This document shows positions 63,456 through 64,000 of a stretch of DNA of 64,000 nucleotides, in pieces. The notes beneath the pieces were generated by a model. It had not been told where the DNA came from, ran no database searches, and worked only from the letters and a program-made list of their open reading frames with translations. Source of the DNA: Methanothermococcus sp. SCGC AD-155-E23 (lineage in GTDB: Archaea > AGJL01 > Methanococci > Methanococcales > Methanococcaceae). The stretch is from the NCBI GenBank assembly GCA_019561615.1, contig JAHEQA010000036.1, positions 27,335-91,334 of the forward strand, in the 5' to 3' direction. The translations under genes and the position numbers were made by a program. Position 1 is the first letter of the stretch. Each line of letters opens with the position of its first letter.

Positions 63456-64000
63456 TCAGTATTCCGTGAGTTTCTTCTGTCTCCTGATATCCTCCACCTC
63501 ACTTATTAGTTTATCTATGCTGCTTAGGAAGCCGTCAAGGAGCTTCTTCTCCGTACTCTCTGTAGGCAGGGTTTCTGAGATGGCCTGAGCAACCTGGTAG
63601 AATACCCCCCTGTTTACGTATCTACTGTTCTCCAGGAGTTCCAGGAGCTCTTCTTTTCTATTATTTTTCCAGAGTAATAGGGCTTTGTGTATCTCATCTA
63701 CGAGGTCCCTTACCCTTATCTCCTCTAACTTTCTATCTTGTGGCCCTAGAACCCTTATGTACTCCTTCTCCCTCTTTATGAATCCCTTATTCCATTCCTT
63801 CTCTAGAGAAAGTCCCACTGACTGTGCCAGTTTCCGGGCATCGTCGTAGTGCACCTTGGCCTCTCCATAGCTCCATCTCCAGAGGATGTAGAATCTGGTG
63901 AGGGGTGTTAGCTCCTGGGAGATACCGTTATGCAGTATTCTTCTGACGGCGTAATCAGTTACTATATTTCGGAGGATCTCCAGCATCTGGGATATCTCTA
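63456..64000 (-). CDS. C-terminal end of DUF1156-type adenine DNA methylase (COG1743), N-terminus outside window
   Basis: The frame is open from the stop at 63456 to the right edge with no start needed, so only about 181 residues of the C-terminus are seen. The stretch AVRRILHNG..LTPLTRFYILWRWSYGEAKVHYDDARKLAQSVGLSLEKEW...YIRVLGPQDR matches the C-terminal part of COG1743/DUF1156 adenine-specific methylases, which are usually about 900 residues. Such genes typically stand beside a DUF499 ATPase and a PLD-type helicase in defence loci. The stop lies 2 bases from the convergent DUF2121 gene. The ATG at 63986 is internal, not a real start. Confidence 0.8.
   Translation of the reverse strand, partial: EISQMLEILRNIVTDYAVRRILHNGISQELTPLTRFYILWRWSYGEAKVHYDDARKLAQSVGLSLEKEWNKGFIKREKEYIRVLGPQDRKLEEIRVRDLVDEIHKALLLWKNNRKEELLELLENSRYVNRGVFYQVAQAISETLPTESTEKKLLDGFLSSIDKLISEVEDIRRQKKLTEY

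Noticed and set aside
63456..63986. A complete 176-residue gene starting at the ATG at 63986
   Set aside because: The frame stays open to the window edge and the family is much longer, so the ATG is internal.

Overview
The window is archaeal and comes from a methanogen, almost certainly of the order Methanococcales. The main evidence is a fused formaldehyde-activating enzyme/hexulose-phosphate synthase, archaeosine tRNA-guanine transglycosylase, O-phosphoseryl-tRNA(Sec) kinase, aIF5A, proteasome alpha subunit, KEOPS Pcc1, TATA boxes, GGTGA-type ribosome binding sites, methanogen-only small families (a probable methanogenesis marker 5, DUF2111, DUF2121), and an NrpR-type operator in front of glnA. 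The hot-organism style (AGG/AGA arginine codons, Glu/Lys-rich proteins) and a base composition richer in G+C than the well known Methanococcales suggest a thermophilic genus; which one is inference.

Layout. 1-4.4 kb: a cut-off DUF505-like gene, an AIR-synthase-like gene and hypF. 4.5-8.6 kb: glycosyltransferase, Nip7-like protein, an unknown gene and tgtA. 8.6-13.4 kb: a full branched-chain amino-acid-type ABC transporter (livMHFG + binding protein). 13.5-24.2 kb: small unknown gene, fae-hps, CobT-like gene, a Yip1/CARDB/MacB/FtsX-like export cluster, larC, a radical SAM protein, and glnA with its operator. 24.3-30.8 kb: a two-gene DNA defence locus (PLD nuclease-SNF2 helicase, broken by a frame change at a T7 run, plus a large Eco57I-like adenine methylase with a compositionally distinct target-recognition part). 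30.8-39.2 kb: DUF4870, Toprim, arfC, FecBCD-type ABC transporter, trmJ, aIF5A, UPF0058, cca and a TPR/coiled-coil protein. 39.3-52.2 kb: initiator tRNA-Met, a nucleotidyltransferase, pstK, ZPR1-like gene, the psmA-SBDS-rpl37ae-rpoP-Brix-pcc1-pfdB information cluster (without exosome genes), pyrG, guaAB, flippase, tRNA-Leu, an intron-containing tRNA-Met, trmI, rnhB, prepilin, UPF0200 kinase and tRNA-Arg. 52.3-61.2 kb: glmS, Nfo-like, nrdG, MBL-fold, EndoQ-like, marker 5/DUF2111, purD and an aminotransferase.

The most unusual segment is 61207-62133. It is a 927-base gap between two convergent genes, in a window where other convergent pairs touch or overlap. It is filled with about nine copies of a dyad motif (core GACGAATTTCGCACC with a C tract), a near-perfect 32-base palindrome, several AT-rich TTTCTTATAGTGAA-like elements, and a hairpin-rich tail that may be a structured RNA. 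It resembles the architecture of a replication origin or partition site but does not match the known archaeal ORB consensus. To its right lie hypA, a DUF2121 gene, and the C-terminal end of a DUF1156-type adenine methylase that runs off the window and probably begins a second defence locus.
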